Shown here one piece after another: positions 6,771 to 15,078 of a stretch of 64,000 bases of DNA. The number at the start of each line of letters is the position of its first letter. Position 1 is the stretch's first letter. Below the pieces are notes generated by a model. The model ran no database searches. It was given only the letters and a program-made list of their open reading frames with translations, and was not told the origin of the DNA. Location of the stretch: NCBI GenBank assembly GCA_016000265.1, contig JAECRL010000002.1, positions 186,001-250,000 on the forward strand, read 5' to 3'. The stretch comes from Burkholderiales bacterium. Lineage in GTDB: Bacteria > Pseudomonadota > Gammaproteobacteria > Burkholderiales > Burkholderiaceae_C. The translations under genes and the position numbers were made by a program.

Positions 6771-9700
6771 ATGAATCTGCCGAGCCTGTCGGACCTGGCC
6801 GGGCTGTTGTCCGCCTGGGCGCAAGACAGCCGACTGCACGCGTTGGCGGCCACCCACGCGGACCAGCCGCTGCCCGCCACCCTCATGGTCGAGCGCTTCG
6901 AGCTGCACGAAGCCGTTTCCCAGCCCTTCGAGCTGAGCGTCCACGCCCTCACGCTGGACGCCCACGTCGAGCTCAAGTCCCTGCACGCCCGCCCGCTCAC
7001 CCTCACCACCCGCCTGTCCGACGGCAGCGAGGTGCGCCGCACCGGCGTCGTCACCGAAGCCCGCGCCCTGCAGTCCGACGGCGGCTTCGCGCGCAAAGCC
7101 CTTCTGCTGCAGCCCTGGGTGGCCTTGCTGGGCCACACCCTGTGCAGCCGCATCTGGCAGGACGCCAGCGTCATCGACATCGTCGAAGCCGTGTTCGCCG
7201 ACCACCCCCAGCTCGCCGCCTGGCACTGGGACGACGGCGTGGCCGAGCACGTGGCCCAAGGCCTGTTTGCGCGCAACGGCGGCCAGCGCGCCTACTGCGT
7301 GCAGTACCGGGAGAGCGACCTCGACTTCATCCAGCGCCTGCTGGCCGAAGAGGGCATCGCGTGGCGCGTCGAAGAGCACCCGGAGGGCCCCATGGGCCAC
7401 CGCGTCGTCTTCTTCGTGCACAGCGCCCAGCAGCCCGAAGACCCGACCAGCGCGCACAGCCTGGGAGGTCGGGGCATCCGCTTCCACGGCGCCACCAGCC
7501 AGGAAGAGCAAGACAGCGTCACCGCCCTGGCCGCCCAGCGCCGACTGGGCACCACCGCCACCATCTTGCAAGGCTGGGATCACAAGGCCCACCAGGCCAT
7601 CAGCACCGAGGTGCCCACCGCGCACGAATGGGGTCCCGAGTCGGCCCGCGCGCTCGACACCTGGCTGCACAGCCACGACCCCACGGGCGACTTCGTCTTC
7701 TCCAACCAGGACGAAGCCCGCTTCGCCGCCACCTTGCTGCAGCAGGCGCACGAGGCGCGCTACAAGCGCTGGATGGGCCGTGGCAGCGTGCGCACCCTGC
7801 GCGCGGGCACCCGGGCCTCGATCACCCAGTCCACGCTCAGCCTGCTGCCCACCGCGGGCGACACCCACGAGCTCTTCTTCACCCAGGTGCACGCCGTCGG
7901 CGTCAACAACCTGCCCAAGGACATCCAGGCTTTGCTGCGCCCGCTCTCGCCAGCGACGCCTGCGCGCCCACCCCGCTGGCCGCTGCACCCTCGCCCGGCC
8001 GGCTTCGAGCCCGACGTCGGCGGGGCACTCAACACCCAGCCCCTGCACGACCACGCTGAGCGAACGGGCTTCGCCTGCCACTTCCAGGCCGTGCGCCGCG
8101 ACGTGCCCTGGCGCCCCGTCCTGCTCGACGAAACCGGCCTTCGCCCGCGGCCACACCCCACCGCGCTCGGCCCGCAAACCGCCATCGTCGTCGGCCCCGA
8201 CGCCCAGGTCAGCCCCCAAGGCGCCCAGGAGCTGCACACCGACCGCTTCGGTCGCATCAAGGTGCGCTTCCACTGGCAGAGCCACGGCGCGGGCGTCGAC
8301 ACCCCGCAGCGCCGCCCCAGCGAGCACAGCTGCTGGGTGCGCGTCATGCAGCGCCTGGCCGGCCCCGGCATGGGCCACCAGTTCATTCCGCGCATCGGGC
8401 AAGAGGTGCTGGTCGGCTTCCTCAACAACGACATCGACCGCCCCGTGGTCCTGGCCAGCCTGCACAACGGCCAGGGCGAGTCGGGCATCGCGCCCACGCC
8501 CGGCGGCGCCGCGGCCGACGCCCCGCTCGACGCGCTGTCCCAGTCCAGCGACCACCACCCCAGCAGCCAGGGCAACCGCATCGGCTCGGGCTCGGGCGGC
8601 CACAGCCCCGCCTGGCACGGCGCGGCGTCTGCGGCGGCCAGCCCGGGCGCGGCGGGCCAGGCCAACGCGGCCGCGCTCAGCGGTGTCAAGAGCAAGGAGT
8701 TCGGCGGCAGCGGCCACAACCAGCTGGTGTGGGACGACACCCCTGGCCAGCTGCGCACCCAGCTGCACACCACGCAGGCCCAGACCTGGCTGCAAATGGG
8801 TCACCTGCTTCACCAGGCCGACAACCACCGCGGCAGCTTGCGCGGCCTGGGTCTGGAGCTGCGCACCGACGCCTGGGGCGGCCTGCGCGCAGCCCGCGGC
8901 GTCATGCTCAGCACCTTCAGCCTGCGCCCGGGCAACCAGGGCGCCATCACGGCCGAGCCCGCGGGCGACAACGCCGCCGGCATCGCCCTGGCGCGCCAGG
9001 CGCAGCAACTGGCCGAGGCCTTCCACCAGGCCGCCACCACGCACCAGAGCGTGGGCCTGGCCACCGCGGCCGGCAGCCGCGCGGCCCAGCAAAGCACGCT
9101 CGACGACGCGCTCGCACCGGCGGCCGCGCTCACCAAGAGCCTGATGGGCACCGTCAGCACCACGAGCTTGCCCAACGCCGTGGCCGACGCGGCCGACAAA
9201 GCCACCGGCACGGGCACCGACAAACTGCCCCACATGGCCGACCCGAACATCGCCCTGGTGGGCAAAGCGGGCATCGGCCTGACGGCCGGACAGGACTGGC
9301 ACCTCAGCAGCCAGGACACCACGCAAATCGCCAGCGGGCAAGACAGCCACTGGGCCGTGGGCGGGCAGGTGCGGGTGCAGGCGGCACAAGGCATCGGCGT
9401 GCTGGCGGGCGCCATCCAGGCGGGCGGGGAATCAGCGGGCAAGGGCCTGACCCTGATCGCCGCACAAGGCGCCATCGACCTGCAGGCACAAGCCGGGGCG
9501 GCGCAGGTGGCGGCCAAGCAGACGCTGGAGCTCAAGACGGCCAGCGGGGTGGTCAACATCGCGGCGGCCAAGCGGGTGGTGCTGTCGGTGGCGGGCGGGG
9601 CCAGCATCACCATCGAAGGCGGGCAGTTCACGGCGCAGTGCCCGGGCAAGATCACGGTGCGGGCGGGGGTGAAGTCGATGGTGGGGCCGGGGACGTACGC

Positions 9701-9917
9701 GCATGCGATGAACGCCATGCCCGGGCCATCAAAATTCGACGAAGACCTGACTCTGGCCTGGCCTTTTGACGGCAAGCCTGTTGTTAATCGCAGGTTTGAG
9801 ATCCGGCGAGGAGATGGCACGGTGGTGCGAGGCACCACCGATTCAGCGGGCAATACGGGCTTGCAAAAAAGCGACTTCCCTGAAGGCCTGTCCTTCCGAC
9901 TGTTGCCCGAGGCTTGA
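6771..9917 (+). CDS. vgrG: Type VI secretion spike protein VgrG with transthyretin-like tip
   Basis: A 1048-residue VgrG, the trimeric spike at the end of the type VI secretion tube. The gp27-like N-terminal part runs from about residue 30 to 400, with DLDFIQRLLAEEGIAWRVEE near residue 183. The gp5-like OB-fold follows (FGRIKVRFHW near 490, EVLVGFLNNDIDRPVVLASL near 546). A long Ala/Gly-rich stretch and the beta-helical DUF2345 region (IALVGKAGIGLTAGQDW near 824) extend to about 972. The last ~65 residues, with GKPVVNRRFEIRRGDGTVV and GTTDSAGNTG, look like the transthyretin-like domain that recruits effectors in some VgrGs. Residues ~543-972 are repeated almost identically at 12813-14100. The next gene is a lipase effector 9 bases downstream. 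No other T6SS structural genes are in the window, so this is an orphan vgrG island. Confidence 0.93.
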   Translation: MNLPSLSDLAGLLSAWAQDSRLHALAATHADQPLPATLMVERFELHEAVSQPFELSVHALTLDAHVELKSLHARPLTLTTRLSDGSEVRRTGVVTEARALQSDGGFARKALLLQPWVALLGHTLCSRIWQDASVIDIVEAVFADHPQLAAWHWDDGVAEHVAQGLFARNGGQRAYCVQYRESDLDFIQRLLAEEGIAWRVEEHPEGPMGHRVVFFVHSAQQPEDPTSAHSLGGRGIRFHGATSQEEQDSVTALAAQRRLGTTATILQGWDHKAHQAISTEVPTAHEWGPESARALDTWLHSHDPTGDFVFSNQDEARFAATLLQQAHEARYKRWMGRGSVRTLRAGTRASITQSTLSLLPTAGDTHELFFTQVHAVGVNNLPKDIQALLRPLSPATPARPPRWPLHPRPAGFEPDVGGALNTQPLHDHAERTGFACHFQAVRRDVPWRPVLLDETGLRPRPHPTALGPQTAIVVGPDAQVSPQGAQELHTDRFGRIKVRFHWQSHGAGVDTPQRRPSEHSCWVRVMQRLAGPGMGHQFIPRIGQEVLVGFLNNDIDRPVVLASLHNGQGESGIAPTPGGAAADAPLDALSQSSDHHPSSQGNRIGSGSGGHSPAWHGAASAAASPGAAGQANAAALSGVKSKEFGGSGHNQLVWDDTPGQLRTQLHTTQAQTWLQMGHLLHQADNHRGSLRGLGLELRTDAWGGLRAARGVMLSTFSLRPGNQGAITAEPAGDNAAGIALARQAQQLAEAFHQAATTHQSVGLATAAGSRAAQQSTLDDALAPAAALTKSLMGTVSTTSLPNAVADAADKATGTGTDKLPHMADPNIALVGKAGIGLTAGQDWHLSSQDTTQIASGQDSHWAVGGQVRVQAAQGIGVLAGAIQAGGESAGKGLTLIAAQGAIDLQAQAGAAQVAAKQTLELKTASGVVNIAAAKRVVLSVAGGASITIEGGQFTAQCPGKITVRAGVKSMVGPGTYAHAMNAMPGPSKFDEDLTLAWPFDGKPVVNRRFEIRRGDGTVVRGTTDSAGNTGLQKSDFPEGLSFRLLPEA
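8398..9685 (+). repeat. 1288-bp direct repeat, copy 1 (inside vgrG)
   Basis: This part of vgrG is matched base for base by 12813-14100 at a constant offset of 4415. The only differences I can see are A/G at 9612/14027 (Ile to Val) and G/T at 9656/14071 (silent). Alignment stops sharply at both ends. It covers VgrG from the end of the OB-fold through the beta-helix, up to the start of the variable tip. Confidence 0.95.
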
Positions 9918-9926
9918 GATCAAGAC

Positions 9927-11570
9927 ATGACACAGAGCAGCCCCATCGAGCGCAAGATTGCGCCTCAATTCGATGCCCGAGGCAATCCAGTCTGGAAAGC
10001 GCAGATGACCGCGCCTGACAGCTCCGTCGCCAAGATGGACATGGTTCCAGATCGAATCATCCCGGTCATCTTTGTGCCCGGGGTCATGGGCAGCAATTTG
10101 AAGGGCATTGGGTCCGCAAAGGGCACATCGTGGACCTTGAACTCCACCATGTCGATGCTTCCCTGGCTGGGTCGGGGACCTGAATCGCGCAAGGTGGCGT
10201 TGACGCCCTCAACGATGAGGGTGGACGATGGGGGCAAGCTACCAAGTGGAACGGCGCAAACGCCTGGAGAACTCAAACGCCGAGGCTGGGGAGAAGTCGG
10301 CGCCATGAGCTACTCAGAATTTTTGGTTTGGTTGGAAAACGCTTTGAACGATTTTGATCAAGCCAAGGATGGCTTGCGCGCGAATCTCATTGGCAAGAGT
10401 CTGCGCGTGCTGATGGGCGAAGCCGCACTGACGCGCGACGAAGTGGCTTTGAGCTATCGCTACAGGTTTCCAGTGCATGCATGTGGCTACAACTGGTTGG
10501 ACTCCAACGCAAAGAGCGCAGAACGACTGGGCAAGCGGATTGATGAGGTGATCGCCCGTTACCGAGCAGAAAAGCGCAAGTGCGAGAAAGTCATCGTCGT
10601 CACGCACAGCATGGGCGGTCTGGTCGCTCGGCATTGCTCTGAAGTGCTGGGCTACCGCGACAAGATCTTTGGCGTCGTGCATGGTGTGATGCCAGCCATC
10701 GGCGCTGCTGCGGTATACCGTCGCTTCAAATCCGGCACGGAAGGCCCAGTCGCAGCATCGAAGGTGCTGGGTGAAGATGCTGCCGAAATGACGGCTGTGT
10801 TATCGAGCGCTCCTGGGCCAATGCAACTGCTGCCCACCCCGGAGTACGGCAACGGCTGGCTGAAAGTGCGCGATGGTGGCAATGTTGTGAGCCTGCCGCA
10901 GCAAGGCGACCCGTATGGTGAGATTTACACCGTGCGCGGCAAGTGGTGGAGCATGTGCGAAGACCGCCTGATCAACCCCCTCAACAAAGAAGCGGACCCG
11001 AAGAAGCGGCAGGCGCGGGTGGATGCGGATTGGCTTGCCTTTGCCGGAACGATCAGAAAAGATGTTGAAGTCTTCCACAACAAGGTCAAAGGTAAGTACC
11101 ACGCTGCGACACATGCATTTTTTGGTCAATCAGACAAGCACAAGGCCTACGGAACCGTGAGCTGGGAGCGCGATACCCGTTTGGATCATGCGCGCGCCCG
11201 GGCCAACATGCCCGTGCCGAAGATGCAGGAAATCATGGCTAAAGATGACACGCCGTGGCGGGGCACTGGGGCGACAACGCCTGATCTGATTGGCAAGAAC
11301 CGATATCCGGTCTTTGATGCTGGCGGCAAACCATACACAGAATTGTTTCGCATCAGCGACCCCGATGAGTCTGGTGACGGCACTGTGCCTTACAGGTCAG
11401 GTGTCGCACCCAAAGCGCATTGCAAATCCATGCTGCAGGTAGAAGTAGAGCACGAGCCCGCATACAAACGCAGCAATGGTGCAGACAACGAGCGTGCCTG
11501 CCTGTTCACTTTGCGTGCGATTGTTCAGATAGCGCAGGCGGCCACTCAAACATCGCTGAAGTACGAATGA
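9927..11570 (+). CDS. Type VI lipase effector, alpha/beta hydrolase (LCAT/PGAP1-like, possibly Tle4 type)
   Basis: A 547-residue predicted lipase with no signal peptide, directly after vgrG and overlapping its lipoprotein immunity gene. An N-terminal PVIFVPGVMGSN (residues 46-57) resembles the oxyanion-region start of LCAT-like lipases. The nucleophile motif VVTHSMGGLVARH places Ser at residue 228. Near the C-terminus GDGTVPYRSG (Asp 484) and VEHEPAYKR (His 509) complete a plausible Ser-Asp-His triad. Such enzymes are delivered by VgrG into the periplasm of rival bacteria, where they cleave membrane phospholipids. The Tle4 suggestion rests on the Tli4-like neighbour, not on an alignment. Base composition is visibly lower in GC than the vgrG body, a sign of transfer with the tip and immunity gene. 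Confidence 0.8.
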   Translation: MTQSSPIERKIAPQFDARGNPVWKAQMTAPDSSVAKMDMVPDRIIPVIFVPGVMGSNLKGIGSAKGTSWTLNSTMSMLPWLGRGPESRKVALTPSTMRVDDGGKLPSGTAQTPGELKRRGWGEVGAMSYSEFLVWLENALNDFDQAKDGLRANLIGKSLRVLMGEAALTRDEVALSYRYRFPVHACGYNWLDSNAKSAERLGKRIDEVIARYRAEKRKCEKVIVVTHSMGGLVARHCSEVLGYRDKIFGVVHGVMPAIGAAAVYRRFKSGTEGPVAASKVLGEDAAEMTAVLSSAPGPMQLLPTPEYGNGWLKVRDGGNVVSLPQQGDPYGEIYTVRGKWWSMCEDRLINPLNKEADPKKRQARVDADWLAFAGTIRKDVEVFHNKVKGKYHAATHAFFGQSDKHKAYGTVSWERDTRLDHARARANMPVPKMQEIMAKDDTPWRGTGATTPDLIGKNRYPVFDAGGKPYTELFRISDPDESGDGTVPYRSGVAPKAHCKSMLQVEVEHEPAYKRSNGADNERACLFTLRAIVQIAQAATQTSLKYE

Positions 11571-12694
11571 GCACGCGCCGACATTTTCTTCGTCACACGA
11601 GTGCACTGGCCACATTTGTGTGCGGCTGGCCACTGAGTGCCTGCTCTCCAAAGGTGCCAAGCATGACAGAACAAGAAGCCAAGTACATCGGTCAACTGAT
11701 GGAGCGAGCCCAAACACGCAGTGTTGGTCGATACCTTATCGACTTGCCTAATGTGTTCGTCGTCAGCACAGAAGCTCAATCGGTGATTGATCAAGTTGAT
11801 GCCCAGATTCGGCCCATGGATCGTTTGGCGTTCGACAGCGTCATTCAGCGCAGGGAAGCAGAGTTGCGCAAGAAGCACATGGATGGGGAGCCTGAAAACC
11901 CATTCTTGAAGCGCATTGAATCTCTGCCTGGAGCGGATAGGAGCGTGCGTGTTTTTAATAGAGCCGAGGGCAGTGGCTCGGCTGATTTTGCTCGCATTTT
12001 GGAGCTGTGGGCATGGAAGAACGGTTACCTGATCCAGTTGTCAGTCAAGGCAAATGAAAGCGAAGGAACGGCGTATGTGAGCGAGCCGTGGATCAAAGAC
12101 TTCCCGACAGATACGCCCCAGAAACTGGATCACCTGCTCCGCGTATTCAGCCGCGTACGCGGGCGCAAAGACAATGAGATCCCGACGGATCAAGGCGACT
12201 GCATTGCAAACGGCTTCGTGGCGGGCGCGCCCAGCGATCAGCAAGCCATCAATGTTTCGTATCACCTGCAAGACTCGCCTGACCTCTACTTCGACTTCAA
12301 CCACACGACCACCGTGCGTGAACGCAACACCCTGCTGGAGCGAACAGCCCAGGTCGAAAAGGAGATGCAGGGCTCAGGTACGCAGACCATTCGCAAAGGC
12401 AAGCGAGACATCAACGGCATGCCCTATGAAGAATGGCTGATGCGCGGGCCCACGCCCGACCGTGTACCCGGGACCATGTTCATGCTGCACGGCAACGAAA
12501 CTGCGTCAGACCCAGCCAAGCCGTTTGTGGAACTGAGGCTTTTTAACGGCTTTCGCATCCCCGCACCAGAGCGCACGCTGGAGGAAAAAGCCATGCTCAA
12601 AGACTTGGATAAGTCATCCTTGACTGAAGCCCAGGCGCTTGGTTTGTGGGACAGGGTCGCGGCCACGCTGCGCGTGAGGCCCGGGGCGTTTTAA
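11567..12694 (+). CDS. Tli4-like lipoprotein immunity protein for the lipase effector
   Basis: A 375-residue protein whose ATG at 11567 overlaps the effector stop codon (ATGA), so the two are translationally coupled. The N-terminus MSTRRHFLRHTSALATF has twin arginines followed by a hydrophobic core and a lipobox (LSAC), so a periplasmic lipoprotein is expected, the right place to block an incoming phospholipase. The C-terminal half, with DLYFDFNHTTTV and a PYEEWLMRGPTPD segment, resembles the C-terminal domain of Tli4 immunity proteins. An open frame extends further upstream inside the effector gene, but the lipoprotein signal and coupling decide the start. It shares the lower GC of the effector. 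Confidence 0.75.
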   Translation: MSTRRHFLRHTSALATFVCGWPLSACSPKVPSMTEQEAKYIGQLMERAQTRSVGRYLIDLPNVFVVSTEAQSVIDQVDAQIRPMDRLAFDSVIQRREAELRKKHMDGEPENPFLKRIESLPGADRSVRVFNRAEGSGSADFARILELWAWKNGYLIQLSVKANESEGTAYVSEPWIKDFPTDTPQKLDHLLRVFSRVRGRKDNEIPTDQGDCIANGFVAGAPSDQQAINVSYHLQDSPDLYFDFNHTTTVRERNTLLERTAQVEKEMQGSGTQTIRKGKRDINGMPYEEWLMRGPTPDRVPGTMFMLHGNETASDPAKPFVELRLFNGFRIPAPERTLEEKAMLKDLDKSSLTEAQALGLWDRVAATLRVRPGAF

Positions 12695-12721
12695 TTCCGC
12701 CCTGTAGGTTGTGTTTGCACG

Positions 12722-14206
12722 GTGTACCTGAACCCACACCATCCCCACCGCCGCCTCGGCCCCACTCGCTGGACTGTTTTTCAAGTCGCTGCCAAGGCCG
12801 CTGGTGTCCGCCGGCAAGAGGTGCTGGTCGGCTTCCTCAACAACGACATCGACCGCCCCGTGGTCCTGGCCAGCCTGCACAACGGCCAGGGCGAGTCGGG
12901 CATCGCGCCCACGCCCGGCGGCGCCGCGGCCGACGCCCCGCTCGACGCGCTGTCCCAGTCCAGCGACCACCACCCCAGCAGCCAGGGCAACCGCATCGGC
13001 TCGGGCTCGGGCGGCCACAGCCCCGCCTGGCACGGCGCGGCGTCTGCGGCGGCCAGCCCGGGCGCGGCGGGCCAGGCCAACGCGGCCGCGCTCAGCGGTG
13101 TCAAGAGCAAGGAGTTCGGCGGCAGCGGCCACAACCAGCTGGTGTGGGACGACACCCCTGGCCAGCTGCGCACCCAGCTGCACACCACGCAGGCCCAGAC
13201 CTGGCTGCAAATGGGTCACCTGCTTCACCAGGCCGACAACCACCGCGGCAGCTTGCGCGGCCTGGGTCTGGAGCTGCGCACCGACGCCTGGGGCGGCCTG
13301 CGCGCAGCCCGCGGCGTCATGCTCAGCACCTTCAGCCTGCGCCCGGGCAACCAGGGCGCCATCACGGCCGAGCCCGCGGGCGACAACGCCGCCGGCATCG
13401 CCCTGGCGCGCCAGGCGCAGCAACTGGCCGAGGCCTTCCACCAGGCCGCCACCACGCACCAGAGCGTGGGCCTGGCCACCGCGGCCGGCAGCCGCGCGGC
13501 CCAGCAAAGCACGCTCGACGACGCGCTCGCACCGGCGGCCGCGCTCACCAAGAGCCTGATGGGCACCGTCAGCACCACGAGCTTGCCCAACGCCGTGGCC
13601 GACGCGGCCGACAAAGCCACCGGCACGGGCACCGACAAACTGCCCCACATGGCCGACCCGAACATCGCCCTGGTGGGCAAAGCGGGCATCGGCCTGACGG
13701 CCGGACAGGACTGGCACCTCAGCAGCCAGGACACCACGCAAATCGCCAGCGGGCAAGACAGCCACTGGGCCGTGGGCGGGCAGGTGCGGGTGCAGGCGGC
13801 ACAAGGCATCGGCGTGCTGGCGGGCGCCATCCAGGCGGGCGGGGAATCAGCGGGCAAGGGCCTGACCCTGATCGCCGCACAAGGCGCCATCGACCTGCAG
13901 GCACAAGCCGGGGCGGCGCAGGTGGCGGCCAAGCAGACGCTGGAGCTCAAGACGGCCAGCGGGGTGGTCAACATCGCGGCGGCCAAGCGGGTGGTGCTGT
14001 CGGTGGCGGGCGGGGCCAGCATCACCGTCGAAGGCGGGCAGTTCACGGCGCAGTGCCCGGGCAAGATCACTGTGCGGGCGGGGGTGAAGTCGATGGTGGG
14101 TGGGGCGACGCAAGGTTGGCGCATGCCAGACATGCCGCAGTCTGTTTGTGTGAGTTGCCTGCTGAACGCGGCCAAGTCCGGCTCACCTTTTGCCAAACGT
14201 GGTTGA
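12722..14206 (+). CDS. 5'-truncated VgrG copy: beta-helix and alternative tip only
   Basis: An open frame of 494 residues, from a possible GTG at 12722. The first ~30 residues match nothing I recognise. From EVLVGFLNN onward it equals residues ~543-972 of the upstream VgrG, with one substitution (Ile to Val), then switches to its own tail ending CVSCLLNAAKSGSPFAKRG. The gp27-like base and most of the OB-fold are missing, so it cannot form a normal spike on its own. It looks like the stranded 3' end of an older vgrG whose tip matched the downstream DUF4123/Tle1 module. The frame is intact, so expression as a small protein is not excluded. The DUF4123 gene begins 2 bases after its stop. Confidence 0.75.
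   Translation: MYLNPHHPHRRLGPTRWTVFQVAAKAAGVRRQEVLVGFLNNDIDRPVVLASLHNGQGESGIAPTPGGAAADAPLDALSQSSDHHPSSQGNRIGSGSGGHSPAWHGAASAAASPGAAGQANAAALSGVKSKEFGGSGHNQLVWDDTPGQLRTQLHTTQAQTWLQMGHLLHQADNHRGSLRGLGLELRTDAWGGLRAARGVMLSTFSLRPGNQGAITAEPAGDNAAGIALARQAQQLAEAFHQAATTHQSVGLATAAGSRAAQQSTLDDALAPAAALTKSLMGTVSTTSLPNAVADAADKATGTGTDKLPHMADPNIALVGKAGIGLTAGQDWHLSSQDTTQIASGQDSHWAVGGQVRVQAAQGIGVLAGAIQAGGESAGKGLTLIAAQGAIDLQAQAGAAQVAAKQTLELKTASGVVNIAAAKRVVLSVAGGASITVEGGQFTAQCPGKITVRAGVKSMVGGATQGWRMPDMPQSVCVSCLLNAAKSGSPFAKRG
12813..14100 (+). repeat. 1288-bp direct repeat, copy 2
   Basis: Second copy of vgrG bases 8398-9685, in the same orientation and 4415 bases downstream. Two base differences are visible. Together the repeats flank 3127 bases that hold the first tip, the lipase and the Tli4-like gene. 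Homologous recombination between them would delete the module cleanly and in frame. Confidence 0.95.
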
Positions 14207-14208
14207 GC

Positions 14209-15078
14209 ATGCCTGATCAACTGGCGCATGCGCTGCGCACACGCATCGATGCCCGTCCTGTGGGGCATGCGGTCTTTGCCTTGATCGACATGGCCGGACT
14301 GTTCCACTTGGATCAGGCGTCCAGCGTCTGCGCTCAGATCAGGAAGGCTGGAGCGGTGTCCGTTCTGCAAGACGAGCGCCCAGATGCTTTGCTTGCCACG
14401 CCATGGCTGCTGCCTTTGCGCGACGAGGGCATGCCCCGGCTGTTGGCGCAGACGTGTGAGTGGGCCCTGCGTGGCCCTGCCGTCAGCTGGATCGTCAGCC
14501 CCCTGACAGTTGGCGTGTTGGCTGATCGCTTGCGCCGCAGAACCGAAGCCGAGTTGCCCGACAACCACCCGATCCTGCTGCGTCATTTCGATCCCCGTGT
14601 GCTTCCTGAATTGGTTCAGGTGCTCAACGAGCCACAACGCAAGGCCTTTCTGGCGATGGGGCATGAATGGCTGCGCCTGGATCGCAGTCACGTCTTGCGT
14701 GGCATCGCCTTGGGCCATGCGGGTGAGCCCGACGCTTTCGAGGCGCCTTTGCTGTTGGACGATCGCCAGTTCGCCACGTTGCTGGCCGCGTCGGAAGTGG
14801 ATCAAGTCATGCCGGAACTGGCCCGCGCCGCGCCCACCGAGTTCATGCGCCTGTCCGTCACGCAGCGGGTGAGCCTGGTCCGCGATTGTCTGGACCTGGC
14901 TGCGTTGTGGCACCTTGATGGCCTTGCCGACAAGGTCATGGTGGGCGTGCTGTCTCTCAAACTGGGGGCAGGCTTTCACCTGCGATCCGATTGGGCACCC
15001 TGGGTGGATGAGATGTCCCACCAACGCATGAGCTTGCTTCAAGTGATTGAGCGGGCCACCGCGGGGCAGTCATCATGA
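14209..15078 (+). CDS. DUF4123-domain adaptor/chaperone for a VgrG-delivered effector
   Basis: A 289-residue protein starting 2 bases after the truncated vgrG stop. It shows the DUF4123 pattern: GHAVFALIDMAG near the N-terminus, then a segment with FDPRVLPELVQVLNEPQRKA. DUF4123 proteins (Tap/TEC family) bind a specific effector and load it onto the cognate VgrG tip. Its neighbours are the truncated vgrG tip upstream and the DUF3304/Tle1 genes downstream, so Tle1 is the probable cargo. The stop overlaps the start of the first DUF3304 gene (ATGA). No signal peptide is seen, consistent with action in the cytoplasm of the producer. Confidence 0.82.
   Translation: MPDQLAHALRTRIDARPVGHAVFALIDMAGLFHLDQASSVCAQIRKAGAVSVLQDERPDALLATPWLLPLRDEGMPRLLAQTCEWALRGPAVSWIVSPLTVGVLADRLRRRTEAELPDNHPILLRHFDPRVLPELVQVLNEPQRKAFLAMGHEWLRLDRSHVLRGIALGHAGEPDAFEAPLLLDDRQFATLLAASEVDQVMPELARAAPTEFMRLSVTQRVSLVRDCLDLAALWHLDGLADKVMVGVLSLKLGAGFHLRSDWAPWVDEMSHQRMSLLQVIERATAGQSS

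Noticed and set aside
6753..9389. 878-codon minus-strand open frame opposite vgrG (repeated in part at 12614-13804)
   Set aside because: Antisense shadow of vgrG; its repetition only reflects the 1288-bp direct repeat.
11420..11566. 49-residue N-terminal extension of the Tli4-like protein
   Set aside because: It lies inside the effector gene and would bury the lipoprotein signal; the ATGA overlap at 11567 is the natural start.
12722..14206. Calling the second copy a complete VgrG
   Set aside because: The gp27-like domain and most of the OB-fold are absent, so it is only a 3' fragment.
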